From the NCBI RefSeq assembly GCF_900324485.2, contig NC_046636.1:21163106-21227105 (forward strand): a stretch of DNA of 64,000 bases. Direction: 5' to 3'. The translations under genes and the position numbers were made by a program. A model generated the notes under the pieces. It had not been told where the DNA came from and made no database searches. It saw nothing but the letters and a program-made list of their open reading frames with translations. Each line of letters begins with the position of its first letter. Positions within the stretch are counted from its first letter, which is position 1. The stretch comes from Mastacembelus armatus (lineage: Eukaryota; Chordata; Actinopteri; Synbranchiformes; Mastacembelidae). Shown piece after piece: positions 1 to 14,000 of the stretch.

Positions 1-3000
1 AATATTATGTGTGGCACTAGCAATCTTCTTGTTTTCATACAGCTTCTCCAGGACCATTTTAACCTGCAGCACACGACAGGTAGGTCAGTGTGTATAATGA
101 CATATTCATCACTTCATTCTCACATGCCCTCTACATCACTGCACTTAGCTTCAGTACAGTCTAAAAATAAATAGCAGTACACTTGATCACAATATTATGT
201 TTTGTGATGCTTTATCAATTTGCAAAAACACTGTATTGCTTTTTATTCATTATTTAACCTGTAAACATTCCCGGCACTCAGGGGTTCGTTTCGTGTTTAA
301 ACGCACGACCACGGTGTCTGTCAGTGTATCAGCGTATTCTATCACCACGCCATGCCAAAATCTAATCATCAGGGAACACACCAAATCAAAGAGCACACCA
401 GATTTCCACTGTTCTCACTTAACTTTTCTGCAGTCAGGTTTTGTGCATGGTGGTGTGTTCAACATACTATGACTGTTTTCCTATGATCAAATTTTTTTTT
501 TTTAAATCACGAAACATCATCCTGCTTACATCATATCAGTACACTTACATATCAGCCCTAGTGTTAAAAATAAACAGCTTTTATATTGAAACCATGACCA
601 GTCAGACTGAAAATGATTAATTACTCTGGCTCCTTCAACATGCAGGTTAGGTTATTTGGTGACACTTGTGTGTAGGTGAAAACGTGGGTGACTGTCTGCC
701 TCTGTATAAAAGCCCTGTCATAGACTGGCGACCGCTCCAGGGTGTACCCCGCTTCTTGCCTGAGTTGGCTGGGATCGGCTCCAGTGCACACACACTTGCC
801 CTCAGTGAAGCAGATCTTTGCTGTTCTCTCAATTATATCTTCAACTGAACATTTCCAGACTAATAGAAGAAAATATCCAGTATGTCAATCCTGTACAGGT
901 CTTAGTCTGTTCAGTTCATCTGCTCGCTGCAGACAGACATTTTTGTCCAGAAAGCCCTTCACGGCAGGTGGAAGCTTTTAAGACAAGCCGGTATGTTATC
1001 AAAGAGCCAGAGAGTGAAATTAGCTTGCAGAAATGAGCCAGGTGATGTTAAGAGTTTGTGAAATTGCTGTGTACATTAGCACATTTATATCCTTCTCCTC
1101 TACAAGACTTTCATCAAGTAATTTCTACCAAAGCTGAGATGTGCTGTCGTTTGCTGTTTGAGTAAATGAAGGCATCCTTTAGCTTTTCAATTGGAAAAAA
1201 CAAAATCATAGGGAGTGTAGGACTTAAAGAGTGTATCTCTTTTACTGGTAATCACTGGTCGTAATTTAAAAAGATGTCATTTGTGTTTTGTACCTGTCTG
1301 GGGGTCACCACAGGTGCCAAGTGAGGCTGGAAGGTGCTGCGTCGGTCTGTGATCGGGTTTCCATGTTTTATTGGAGGTATCTCTTCATCTGAAAGACATT
1401 GTACATAATACCTCAGAAAATCAATCTGTTTTATAAGGAGCTGTTTTTAATTCTAACCACTGAATCCAAAGTAGCAAACTCTATCAGACCAAAACGAGTG
1501 GTACCATTAGTGTGGTCCATGAAGAGATGAGCATTTTCTGTGTTCATTTTGAGAGCCCCGTAGTCAGGTACATCTTCTTCGTCATCATCATCGTCCACTT
1601 CCTCCTCAGCCGTCATGTGCACCAATTCCGGCTGACCCACTGAAACAGTTCATGTAAGAAACACTGTTGAAGAAATATTTGCTTTTTTTTAATCCTAAAC
1701 CCGGTTCCTGAAAGGTCTTCACTGAACCGAGCAGGCCAGGCATCTTGTCATTAAAGTGACACCTACTGTGAACCTTATTACCAAAGAACGACCATTTCAT
1801 GACCTTAACAGAATGGTTACCTGACCTATTATACCAAGACAGGCAATTCATAATGAATGACTACAATGACTAGAACCTGACAGATGACAGACTCTTGTGA
1901 CTGAATGAGTTTTATCAAGAAGGTTTTGCAAATGTTTGGATTATTTTAGAAGAGATGAGTGATGCCAGTGCAGAAACTGGCCATGTTAATGAGTGAGTGT
2001 TTTTAATGTTTGGTATCTAATTATTAAAAAAGATCACACAGTGTTTTTTTAGGCTACATGACTTTTAATACACATATATTTCGAATTAGTAAGATTAATT
2101 CATTCTAATAAGATTTAATTCTAAAAAAAATGTAGATTATCACCAGACGTGTTTATTGGGCTGAAATTGATTCAAAATGAATGAAATGTCACATTTTTCC
2201 CAAGTCTTTTCTTTATATCTGGTATTATACACCCAAACTCATCATCAGGCCCATATTTTCTCTTTAAATTTCATGTCTCCTCTATCATGTTTACTCGATT
2301 TTCATTTCCTTTTTGGCAAAATACGCATCTTCGGCCTTATCACTCCCTGCCTCCCAATATGTCTGTCAATTCAATAGGAATAAACCGTCAACCCTGCTCC
2401 TCATGTGCCACGTCCAGTTATGCTTATTACCACATGAATCAGTGCGACAATTTATGTCACACAACAATGAGGAAGACAGTTAATATTTGTCAGGCTTGTT
2501 ATTTAACAGACACCATCCAATCCATAACAGAAACGGCTGGTCTTGGCTATAGATCCCCAGAAACCTGATTCATGCCGACACTCACAGAAACTCTTGGATT
2601 ATCTTTCCCTCAGTTTACACCGAAAAAGATTCTGCTAAGACAACAAAAGGTATTACATTGATATTGATCTTAATTCAGTGCAGTCACTCAAAGTCAGACA
2701 GAGAAGGGTTACTTTTAATGTAATACAGGTCCTTGTGCTCATCTTATAGCTTCAGAGCACATAGGATGGTTGGATTACTAATAGAGGAGCCTTTGAACAC
2801 CATTTTACATCTTCACTTACAATAGGTACATAGATTCATCTGAACATTTGACACGGCTACTTGTTTATGAGAAATTATCCAGTGACTGACCATTTGATTT
2901 TAATACCCAGGGCCTGGTTATTTATGTGAATGCATGTGTTCATGTCCTCTAGCTTGAACCACTAAAACCCGACCCCTGAACAAAGAGTATCCAGTCACAT

Positions 3001-5529
3001 CTTAACAACCATAACTAGGCCCAGCGGCTCTACCAGGCTTTGGATTTCTCCACATGTTGAAGCTGTGTGCATGAGGCTCTAGTTAATGTAATATTGAATA
3101 CTGAGCATTTAAATGGTCTGATGGGTGCTGTACTTTATAATCTTCATTAAAAAAAAAAAAACAAAGACCTGAAATCATGTGTTTGTCTGCTCTCACTTAA
3201 GATGTAAGCATGATATTCCTACTTCTGAGTAAGCATCCAAAAAATACAATACATTTTTAGATTATTTCAGATTTTTTAAAAATGTTTGTTTACTGATTGA
3301 TGTAATTATAACACTAGTTGCCATTTCAGCCAACAAAGTCTATTCTTATTGGGTAAAAAAATAAGAACCCTACTTTTGTTCACTCTTGTGTGAAATCAAA
3401 GATCCATTATGCAATAAAAATGCCTTATATACCAAGCTCTCCCAGGCAGATAAATGTCTATCAAGTTTCATTTCAAGTCAGTATGAATTGCTCATATAAG
3501 TGTGTCCCTTAAGTCATAAATTTAATTTTTCACACCTCACCTGTTTCTGAGCTCTGAGATTTCTCCACAAGGAATTCTCTAATTTTTTCCACCCACAGGT
3601 AGAGGATGCTCTCCCCTGCATGCTCCCTGTTGTAATAGAAATATTTCTATATGAGAGTCATGTTTCTAAGAGGGATTGACTGCAGAAAGACTGAACTGTT
3701 TGTTGAAACAATCATGAAAAGCTTTTGTCATGGGTAATATCACTTCACAGTGTCTCGTTGTGAAGTCAGATATTATGAGAAGCACTCACACATAGAGGTC
3801 TTCCAGGCTGTTTGCCAATTTGGCCCTCTCTGAGCCTCGCAACCACGCTGCACTACAAAAGCCGAGAACAAACAGAGGGTTATTGAGTGGGATGAGGAGT
3901 GGGTTTTTGAGTGGGATGTTGTTCTAACAATTCAGCAGATCTACTAAAGATTAAATTTCAAAGGCAAATAGACTTACTTGATCTGGTAGATGGGCGGGGC
4001 TGCTGTTGGATAATCAGGTGGGAGAATTATCTGATCAATAAGAAATCATAAACTGGATCACAAACGAACTATAAGGACACTTGAGTTTAATATAGAGATT
4101 GTTTTTTTTTTTTTCTGTACCTGCAAACATGCTGTAAGTTTTGGCTCCTCTAAGTCATTTGATATCTGAATGCAAAAAATTCTGGACGCTTCATCTATGA
4201 CACACCATTCATCACCATATATGGAAGAAAGAGCCTCGATCTCTTCAATCTAAATGAGAGGAAACAATAAGAGAGTCAAAACATCAGTCATATGAGTGTG
4301 TAGAAAATCATTTCAGCATTTTGGCCAATTATGTAATAAAACAAATATGTAGCTGAAGGTAGATTAGCATAAAGACTGAAAACAGGGAGAAACAACCAGT
4401 CTGGGTCTCTCTAAACGTAATAAAATCCACCTGCCACCTCTAAAACTCACTAATTAACATGTTATATCTCATTTATTTTATCGCTACAAAAAAAATTAAG
4501 TGTGAAAAAGTCAATTTGCAGTTTTATGAAGAGCTTTTTGCCAGGCCACTGTGTGGCAGGGATCAGGTCCTGGAGTTTCAGGTGACTGTGTGGGCTCTTA
4601 AAGGATTAATGAGCTTTATTGGTGCTCAGGGCAGATTTTGTTATCTTCACACAGAGTATTCCCATTTCCTCATGTTTCCAGTCTTTATGCTAAGCTAAGG
4701 CAGCTGTCTGCTGGTTGTAGCTTTGTATTCACCACAAAGACATGAGACTGGTATTAGTCATCTAAGACCCAGCATGAAAGCGAGCAAGAGTATTTCACAG
4801 TCTTTATGTTTCTGAAGCAGCCAGAATCCTCCTCTAACCATCTTGATTAAAAAATGTCTAGTCTGCTGCTCCACAAAGATTTTTAACCTGTTTCCAAATG
4901 CTGCTTCTTAATCCAAAGATGTTTGCTAGAAATGTTAAATGTTTCTGCTCATTTGATATAATGTGAAATGAAATGTTTGATTTTTAGTTATATTTGTCTA
5001 TATTAATGTAACACCACATTATTGTATATTTTCATACAAAACAGAATGTTTGTATTTATTCTATGCCATATAAAAAAATCTTTTCTGGTTACCTGGATAG
5101 AAAATGTATTCAAAACTTGGGAAATGGGTTCATTATGCAATGGGTGAGATATTTTTCATCGAGATAGTTAGATGAGTATTTGGTCATTGGGGAAATCTTC
5201 AGAACAGTGGTTAAGTGCTCTCAAACCACCTTTTGGGTTATTCAAAGATCTCAAGGCAGGAAAATTGGAAGCTTACCAGTGTGACTCGAAAGTAATGGCA
5301 ATGCATAAGAGGCACAAGCTGGGGCTGAACTAGAAAAATAAGCTGTGTTTCAGCACACAGGCTTAAGTACATGTTCGTTTGTGTCAGGCTTTTGTCTTTC
5401 TCTCGTGCTTGTTTGGCTGCATGGTGTGTTGGTGTGTGGCCTCTGTGCACCGTGCAGCACCTGCTGAGCTTCAAACATTACATGCATATGTGTTAATGAA
5501 TGCAAACACCTTGGGAGCAACCATCAGTC

Positions 5530-5569
<40 letters not shown>

Positions 5570-5941
5570 TGAGAGAGCGAGAGAGAGAGAGATCCTCTCT
5601 ATTTTACGGTCTGTCAGGAGTTGCTCTTGCATGCATTTTCATTATACCATCACTGTGACTCTCAGGTTACAGAGGAGCTTCATTTATGCTGATTTATGAG
5701 CCTGCCCGGATTATTTGTCAGTGATATTAAAACCACTTTTTAACGAGTCTGGTGTTGGACTGGACTTCTGGTACACCTGCCAGTGTTTATTAATTGGTTC
5801 ATGCTCTCTGGCCACTTCAAAATAAAACACAACACAAGTTGCCAGGCTGTCTTAACTTTTATCAGTAAAGTTGTGAAACCAAAGACAGCTTACTTGAGCC
5901 TGCAGATCTCCTTCATCCTCCGCACTACTGAGGTCGGCCAT
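1..5941 (-). CDS. impact: IMPACT (RWD-domain translation regulator), 3' end outside the window
   Basis: Coding exons, in gene order: 5941-5894, 4249-4121, 4030-3978, 3852-3790, 3626-3541, 1639-1505, 1388-1294, and 63-1, which runs off the edge. All phases join and give 224 residues. IMPACT binds GCN1 and so keeps GCN2 from phosphorylating eIF2-alpha; it also binds actin. Residues about 17-115 form the RWD domain, with IYGDEWCVID and LPPDYPTAAPPIYQ matching mammalian IMPACT. An acidic linker follows (five Asp in a row near the start of the 1639-1505 exon). Then comes PITDRRSTFQPHLAPVV, and the UPF0029 (YigZ-like) domain begins with VKMVLEKLYENKKIASATHN. The rest of that domain lies left of the window. 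The ATG at 5941 gives MADLSSAEDEG and sits in a short first coding exon, as in the mammalian gene. The gene is head-to-head with osbpl1a. Assignment is by recalled similarity and is very secure. Confidence 0.95.
640..800 (+). repeat. Teleost interspersed repeat, 'gtccagggtgtacccc' family, copy 1
   Basis: This stretch in an impact intron holds the diagnostic blocks: a 'gcaggttaggtt' start, a TG-rich middle, 'actggcgaccgctccagggtgtacccc' in diverged form, and 'gctgggatcggctccag'. The same blocks recur at 29.9-30.2 kb and 32.6-32.7 kb in the same orientation, and inverted at 38.8 kb and 48.2-48.5 kb. The best copy ends in a GGAT run, as many fish L2/CR1-type LINE tails and the SINEs that use them do. 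The family name is not asserted. Confidence 0.7.
4300..4815. repeat. Teleost MITE-like repeat with 'gctaagctaag' motif, long copy
   Basis: This intron stretch of impact carries the recognisable blocks of a very common percomorph repeat: 'agcataaagactgaaaacaggg', 'aaaatccacctgccacctctaaaactcac', 'tctttatgctaagctaagg' and a closing segment with 'gaaagcgagcaagagtatttc' (all quoted in part). Related pieces occur at 12.57-12.99 kb and 43.2 kb. It is probably a non-autonomous DNA element. Terminal repeats were not resolved. Confidence 0.65.
5534..5596. repeat. (TG)n microsatellite running into (GA)n
   Basis: An uninterrupted TG dinucleotide run is followed by a GA-rich run. It lies in the first intron of impact, about 300 bp from the first coding exon. 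Confidence 0.95.
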
Positions 5942-6545
5942 TTATTTATTTCATCACCAAGTGTCAGAAATGAAAATCTGACATTCAACCAGTACAAAAA
6001 ACACAATATATAAACTTATGAACTACATATGCAGAGATCCAGGTCTGTGTGTGAGGGAGCATAAACTGCTTCCAGGGCAAAGCGATTTACCAGCGTGTCT
6101 TTTGACTTCCGGGTCCTGTCGTAATTTTCACTCAACATAAAACAAAACATTTGGAGAAAATCTGCACCGTATTTCATTTAAGCATTTACCTGTTTTATGC
6201 TTCTCCTTTGTAGGTGTTTTGTAAGAGTGCGCACGACTTACATTTTAATGCGAATATTGCTACAAGGTTTAATATTTCAATCTGAACTTTTATTTTGAAA
6301 GTGTAAGCCATGGGTTCCGCTTGTGCAACGATCAGCTGATGCCTGTGTAAACACAAAACAGAGGTATGCGTGTGCGCGTGTGCGCGCGTGTGTGGGGCAT
6401 CACGCTCGCTCGGTTGAGGACGTTAATGTGAGCTGTTGTCGGCGGATGTGCACTGAGGTTTAAATCATCCCATGTAGCCTGACAGGGGGGCTGCGGAGAC
6501 CGGCTCCGGACTTCACTGCTCAGGACGGGATTAGCTGAAGCAGTA
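5942..6545. promoter_or_regulatory. Divergent impact/osbpl1a promoter and osbpl1a 5' noncoding exon
   Basis: The interval separates the impact start codon (5941, minus) from the osbpl1a side. A clean donor, GTAAGT at 6543, with no usable coding start before it suggests that a noncoding first exon of osbpl1a ends at 6542. The exon's left end cannot be read from the sequence. The segment around 6340-6540 is richer in CpG than the flanks and has an alternating purine-pyrimidine run near 6363-6392. The promoter role is inferred from gene arrangement only. Confidence 0.6.
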
Positions 6546-8069
6546 AGTGTGTGTGACTCCGTGTGTGACCTGCTTATTGATCATGATGTGTCAGTCCAAT
6601 GGCACAGCAGACCGTTTCATGTCACAGCTGCTTTGGGCAAAAACCTGAGCTACATCCAAAAAGTAGCTCCAGCATTGACGGACCCCTTTGCAGGTGAAAG
6701 TCCTGCAGGTAAAAATCCTCCTGCTGGAAGTATCTGTTATCAGATAAAGAATGAAAAGTAAAAATACCTGTACAGAAACAAGGCTGCTGTGACTGGTGTG
6801 TTATTATAGTTCACAATATCATTTTATTTATATGATGCATCAATGTCTAAGCAGCTTTTTACTGTTGTAGCTGTGTGAGGTGAAATCGTTTTATATATTG
6901 TTTGGTAGTTTAGTCTAGTGGTTCCCATCCAAGACCCAAGGCCCAAGACCCTTACAAATGGTCACAAGACAAATCTGAGGGACTGTGTGAGGGAAAGAAG
7001 GCTCCACTTTGGTTTGTAAGGAGCAATGTTTAAGGTTCTTTAGCAGCTGGAACATAAAACTCAGAGTGGAAACAAATTAATCAAGTGAGATAAAACAAAA
7101 CAAAAGTAGAAATGAATTAAATATTGATTACTGAGGTGCCAAAGAGAGCTGATAGTATTTTTATTCTATGGCTATGGTTTATAGAGGCGAATAGGAGAAA
7201 GACAGTTAGTGTCATGTGCTTTATGATCCCAGGTAAACCTGTTTCAGTCAGTTGGAGTTTTCTCCTCCCTGACTCACAGACATCAGTCTCATGCTGTGTG
7301 AAGGGGAGGACCTGTTTCCTTCCTGTAAGGCTGGTCTGGTGACTGCCACATTTTGTCACAAGTCTGATTTCCTTCTTCTCTCCCACTGACATTTGCCTTT
7401 TCCTCATCACTTGACAAAACCAGTTGTGACACTTTGCTCATATCACGTGACCTAAACAGTGAGAGATGATGACTTTAGCAACAGAAAGGGAGACAGCTTC
7501 TACACACTGGTTTCTTATTTCTGCTTGGGTTTGGAGACTGCTTAGTTTTAGCAGTGAGGAGTTTGAGAGACATGTGTGATCACCAGGTGGGGAAGGCCAT
7601 GTTTAAGATGCTACCAGTTGCACTGTGGGAAGTGTAGTAGCCAATGGATTTTTTTTAAAGCCTGGTCTATACGACTGTCTCTCACGTGTGCTCCGACTTT
7701 ATGGATGAGAACATTGCTGACGTACCACTTTAACTAGAATGTTTTTTTTTTTCTTTTGTACTTGCAATGTACTTGTAGTACTTTCAAAGTGCTTAAATAT
7801 TTGCAGAGCAGGTTTATATACTTACATACTAAAGAAACACAAATGTGCTGATGTTCTAATAAACCTAAAAGCTCATTAGTTTTCTTCCCACTGAGCTCCA
7901 GCTGATTAGTAATGAGCATTAGCCTCCTACAGCTACTGGGTTTCTTTTCAGTGACTTGGTGCACGTGTGTATGTGAAAGCATCTTTTTAATTACAGCTGA
8001 GTCACAGCGATTAAAAGCGTAATTTTGTGCCTTTGCTGTTTCTTTCCTGTGTTTCCTCTGCAGGGGTCC

Positions 8070-11000
8070 ATGGAGGGACTGGAGCCAGAGGAGCAGTTCC
8101 TGCACTGCGCCCGGAACGGAGACCTGCTTGGGATTCAAAAGCTCCTTATGTCCAAAATCAGGGATGGGATGCAGATTAACATTAACTGCAAAGGTACAGA
8201 ATTAATTGATGGGAATCATATCAATAATAACATACAGGTATTATGCAGTTTGTACTGTTTTCTCAGGTAAAAATAAGTCTAACCTAGGATGGACGCCTCT
8301 TCACTTGGCTTGTTATTTTGGACACAAAGATGTAGTGGAGGAATTGCTTAAGGTAGGGTTACTATTTTTTTTTTTTTAAATCCAAACACACACTAACACA
8401 CTATAGGTTTTAAATTGAGTGTGTGTGTGTGTTGCTACACCCCTGCAGGCAGGGGCAGATGTTAACTTGCCCAATAATATCGGAGATACTCCTCTGCACA
8501 AAGCTGCCTTCACAGGAAGAAAGGTACTTGAATGTGTCATCACGTCTCCACTCAGAGTTTAAGTTTCCTTCTGCTCTTTGTTGATAGTATGATTTTATGC
8601 ATGCAATTATTCATTCATTCAGTCAGTCAATCAATCAATCCATCACATATTGATCAGGAGGTTGTCATGCTGCTGCTGCACTATGATGCATGTCCCACTG
8701 TGATCAATGGGTCAGCACAGATTCCCAAAGATGTCACCCAAAATGCAGAGATCAGAAGCATGTTGGAAGGTGAGAGAGACATGTCATTTAAGTGATTTCA
8801 TGAAAAGATGTTTTTTAATCAATCAGTATGTTTTTAATATTCATTCACACAAGTTTATATAATGTATAAATTCTAAAAGCCTTGTTTTTTCTTGGAAATG
8901 CTGACAGCGGCTGAAAGAACAGAGGAGAGGAAACTGGAGGATAAACTTTTGGAAGCAGCGCGAGAAGGAGACCTTACAACTCTAACTCAGCTGGTTAGTG
9001 GCAGACACTGATTTTGACCAGTAATAATGTGGAATGTCCTAAAATGTAACATAGTTCCTAGAGGTAATGGTGTGAAAAGGAGTGTTTTGTTTGTGAAATC
9101 ATGTGGTGAATTAACTTAAGATTTATTTGTATATGAAGTAGCAGTTACACTGTCAAATAATTACACTTATTCACAAGTTACAACAAGTCTAAAGTTCAGA
9201 GATAGCAACACAATTGGCAATGAAAACATTCATTGCTGTGGAACAAGAGTAGTAGTGTAAAGGTTTTTAAAAAATCTTAGCAGCCATGACTATTCCAGCT
9301 CTTAATGTCAGTGTGACAAATCCGAGTCATGCTTTATTTCAGAATCATAAAGACCTGCAGGATAATCCATCTGATTTTTTCTTTTCTGTGTTTGCTTGTT
9401 TGCTTTCTTGTGTTAGTTCAGCAGGAAAAAGCCTCCAGACATCAACTGCACAGATCTGCTGGGTAACACTCCGCTGCACTGTGCAGCGTACCGAGGCCAG
9501 AAGCAGTGTGCCCTGAAGCTACTCAAGAGTGGAGCCAGCCCCAACATCAAGAACAAGAATGGTAAGGCCTGTCAGCCAGAGCTGGCAATCATGAATGATA
9601 CTTATCTAGCAAGATTTTGTAGTTTTACCATGAAAAGACCAAAACCAACTATGTATGTGCCTTGGAATTCCATGGTTGTCCAAACATGATTAAATACATA
9701 TCAAAAATCCATGTCGCTGCACTGATTGAAGTGGGGTTTTTTTTCATTACAATGAATTTGGCAGCTTCACCTTATTTTGAGTCAACCCACTTACGCTGTC
9801 CTGCTGCTGTAAATGCTTATTAGTATAAACATTATATATTTATTCCCAGCCAAAACTAGCCCTGCTCAGCTATGTTTGATGAAACACCCAGCTGTTAGGA
9901 AAATACTTGGCTTCTTTTAAAATATAGACCACAGATTTCTGACAAATTCTTCAAGGACAAAAATGATATGGGCCTGACAAGAAATAGGGTAGGGAAGTTG
10001 TAAAATACTGAGTGACACACCAGCACATTGTTTGTGTCTTCTCATCTATAAAACCCGTTAGAAGAAGATACAGCACCTTTTATCCTTTTGTACACCACGT
10101 ACGTCTCTTCCAAAAAGCTGAGAGCTAAACTGGGGTTGGTTTAGGTATAAATGACTCTTTGATATGTGTGCCAGTCATCGTCCTGTGTTTTTCCCCTTGT
10201 TACACCTCCACTCTGTTGTGCTAAAGCACCAATTTTCTTGTGTGATAACACGTAGGTCAGACAGTGTTTGATCTGGTCAGTGACACAGCAATGAAGCAGG
10301 TCCTTGAAGGCAACATTCATCGAGTGAGTGCTCAGCTGATAATCAGCTTCCTAAACTTACTTTGATTTGTTCTATGATTTGGTTTTTATTTTCCTCATGT
10401 TTTTCATCTGTGCCCCTTCCAGGGTGTGACCCGCCATGTCAAGACGCACGAAGGACTCCTCTGGAAGGTAAAGTTTGGGAATCATTTTCTCAGCTTACTG
10501 AATGAACTCAATCTTTTGCAGATTGAAAAAAAACAACACGAGAGTAAAACAGTGTCAAAATCTGCTCAGCAGTTTGACAGCCTGTATTTTTGCTGTTGGT
10601 GATTCTGCCATGTAGTTAAAATCACCTGCAGCCAACAGAATTATGTGTGTTAAATTTAACAAAGTAACTGTCACTGTGATATTATGATCAACAATAAAGA
10701 ATAAGTGAAACCAGCACTAACTCACGTTTTGACATTGACACCAGTAAACAAGATGTAAACACTATTGACTACTATGGTAGTTTCTCCCTCTGTGTCTGCT
10801 GTTTGGTACTGGGCAGGTAATACAGAACCAAACTTTAGAGTTTCTCATTAAAGTCACACACTGCAGCCGAAAACATTACAACAGGAGACTGAAATAAAAC
10901 TGTAAAACTGTGGGCCAGAAAGCCTTAAACTCCTCTGGGGTCATTACTAGTAAACATACAAGTAGTCATGTGATCCATTATTAATGAAAACATAGTGACT

Positions 11001-14000
11001 TCATTTTAGTAGTAAAACTAAATCAACAATGAGCTTATCCTGCTAACAGGTATTGTTTGAAAGTGTATTCCTCTGAGCTCAGTTGTTATCCTGAACCTGT
11101 TGAACACACGTCAATGAGCCATTTCACAGTGTGGCATACCTTCATTACACTGAGCACAGCCAGTTTAGATTTTACTCAGTCCAACCACTTTCATTCTAAC
11201 GGCAGAAATAGTGGCACCCCAAATGCATGTTAATCCACCACTGAAAATAGTCTCAGTTGTAATTACCACTTGGGTGTTAATGTAAGTGTTATTTAAAATT
11301 CAAAAACAGGCAATTATGGCAAATTACATGACCACAGCTGTGGGGAAACCCTAAAGATCGATTTTATTTTAACTACCCACTGAGCTTATTAGTATTTAAC
11401 CATGTGTTGTTTTTTTTTTTATTTGATTTTATTTATTTATTTTTTGGAAAGTGTTTTTAAGTGGAGCACAGATGTTTGTCAAATTTGGGAGTCTATTTCC
11501 AGTTTAACGTGTTTAAAATGCTTTGTTCTTTCTCACCCACCCATTGATATCAGAGGAGACCATTCAATAATAGAAATCACTGAAAATCAGGCTGCTGATT
11601 ATTCTCTCGTGCGTCATCCCACAGAGCTCCAGATTTTTCGGCTGGCGCTCCTACTGGGTCGTCCTTCAGGATGGGGTTTTATCCTGGTACTCTAAACAGT
11701 AGGTGCCACCTCACTCTTGAATCGGCTTAAGTAACAAATAAATGAGACTGCTGCAGCACAGGTTTGGTTGGAAAGGTGCTGGAAATGTCAAATAAGATAG
11801 GAAATTAACAACAAAAGTGTTGAAAATGTTGTAAATGTAACATCTGTTGAGATATCAGCCTGCAAAAGAAAAAAAAAAAATCTCAGGCGAATTTGTCTCA
11901 CATATGAAGGTCAGATGCTGCTGCTAATGTCAGAAGACAGGGATGCAAGTCCCTCACACGCGCTCACTGTCTGGTAAGCCAACATGTAGGAAATTGCTCT
12001 CAATTTTGTTGATTCGTGTTGAATCTTTGTGACTTTAATTTTCTCATTTCCAGATCAGAGCCAAAGATAACTGCTTCTTTACCCTCAAATGCTTCGATGA
12101 CAGCGTTCATCATTTCAAAGTATCACCTCAGAATGACCCGGAGACGATGAGAAAAGTGAGTTTAGTTTCTCGGGTTTCTCTTCTAAAGAGTTCAGATTGT
12201 TCCATTATTATCTAAGACTTATTGACAATAAAGGAAACATTTAGGCCTGAGTCATACGTCCTTTTCTGCATTAGTGTCCACCTGCGAAGCACCAGTCAAA
12301 ATGAACTTGCTCCTTTTTTACTGCGTCACCTCATAGCTCTGATATTAAAGGAGCTGAAATAATAAGATAATTCTAATATAAAAATAATTATATAATTATG
12401 ATTTTGTGTTCTCAGAAATGATGATGATTTTATTAAAAACGTTGCAGTAGCACTGCTGAGATGAGCAGATGAGCTTACTAATCTTTACTACTCATTACTG
12501 CTCTTCATTGGAAATACAAAGAGAAATAATTAATGTCACATTCAGGTGACAGGGAAAATTTGTACCACTCTGATGTCTGCCCATTGAAGGCAAGGTTACA
12601 ACCAGCAGTCAGTACAGTACTGTACTGTACAGTCGACTTAGCTTAGTATAAAGACTGGAAATACCTGAACTTTAAAAACACCAATTCATGGTGGGTTATG
12701 TGTCAGACTGTAACTGGCTCAGAGCAGCCGCTATGCACCCAAAGTGCATATAGTTATGTAAGCTCTGGAATTGTTTGATCTTTAGGGAAAACACCTGATT
12801 AGCTTAGCTTTTGCATAAAGACTGAAATCAGGATTAAAAAAAAAAACATATAACAGGTTTACAGTATTAGTAATCTTTAGTAATCTGCAGATTTTATTGC
12901 AGTCGTACAAAACCAGGCTGTGCCCCCTGTTTACCGTCCATGTGCTAAGCTAAGCTGCTGTCAAACCATTCCTTTAAAACACATACTTAAATTGTCAATC
13001 AATTAAATCCACTCTTTATATACTGTAGTTTTTTTCTGTCACTAATTTCTGTCACAGTTTTTTTTTTTTTTCTCCAGGTCAGAATATGTGAGATAAATGA
13101 ATTATGTGTTTGGTTTTCATGACAAATCAAAGAAAAATCTGTCATCTGTCTTCCAGGCATGGCTGGATGCCCTGGAGGAGCACGCGGCTTACAGCACGCA
13201 CTACTGCTCCCAAGAGCAGGGCAGCGAGGGGGAGGAGGAGGAGGGGCAAGTGATGTCTCTCGGGGAGTTAACAGACTCACTACAGGTGGCTCTTAATGAC
13301 AAAAATCCATAATTAACATGTCAGGGTCATGATCCACCCCCCCACCCTGCACGGTATTTGTTCATCTCTATTCTCTTATGTCTCTCTAACACCAGGCAGC
13401 GGAGACCAGCCAGAAGAAGCTGGAAAAGGAGGTGGCAGCTTTCCTGTCCGTGCTGAAAAATGATGGGCTGGCAGAAAGTAAAACCTGTTATTTCAATGTC
13501 AATTTATTTTTTTTATTTCTATTTTAAAACATATAAACCAGCAGAGGAACCTCACCGATATGAACCATTCATGAGTGGAAATAAAAAGCTTATGATTAAA
13601 ATTCTATGCATCATCAAACACATTTAAATTTGCAGTATTGATGGCATCATGAGGTTGCTGTGCTTATCTGTAACTTTTCCGACAACATAGCAAACCACTA
13701 AACAAAGTTAACTTCGCATTTTGCCTGCAGTTTGTCTTTCAATTTTTGAGCAGGTTCTTGTGTTTGGGTTGTGTGTTTGTCCCATCAGCATTTCCACCTG
13801 CCATACTGCAGAAAATGCACGAAATCTGTGAGTTGTCCAGTGAGACCAGTTCCAGTCTCAGTGTCTGTCTCAGCCATTTCTCCAGACAAGAAGGGGTAAG
13901 TGTCTGCTTCCCCTAGCTGAATGCCTGTTGGTTGCTAAGTGTCTTAGTTTTTGCTCTATTATGCCACTGATTATCGGCATTTTATTAACAACTGCCAACA

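Noticed and set aside
5379-5699. 106-codon open stretch over the TG/GA microsatellite
   Set aside because: The open frame is created by the dinucleotide repeat, which codes a VCVCVC run.
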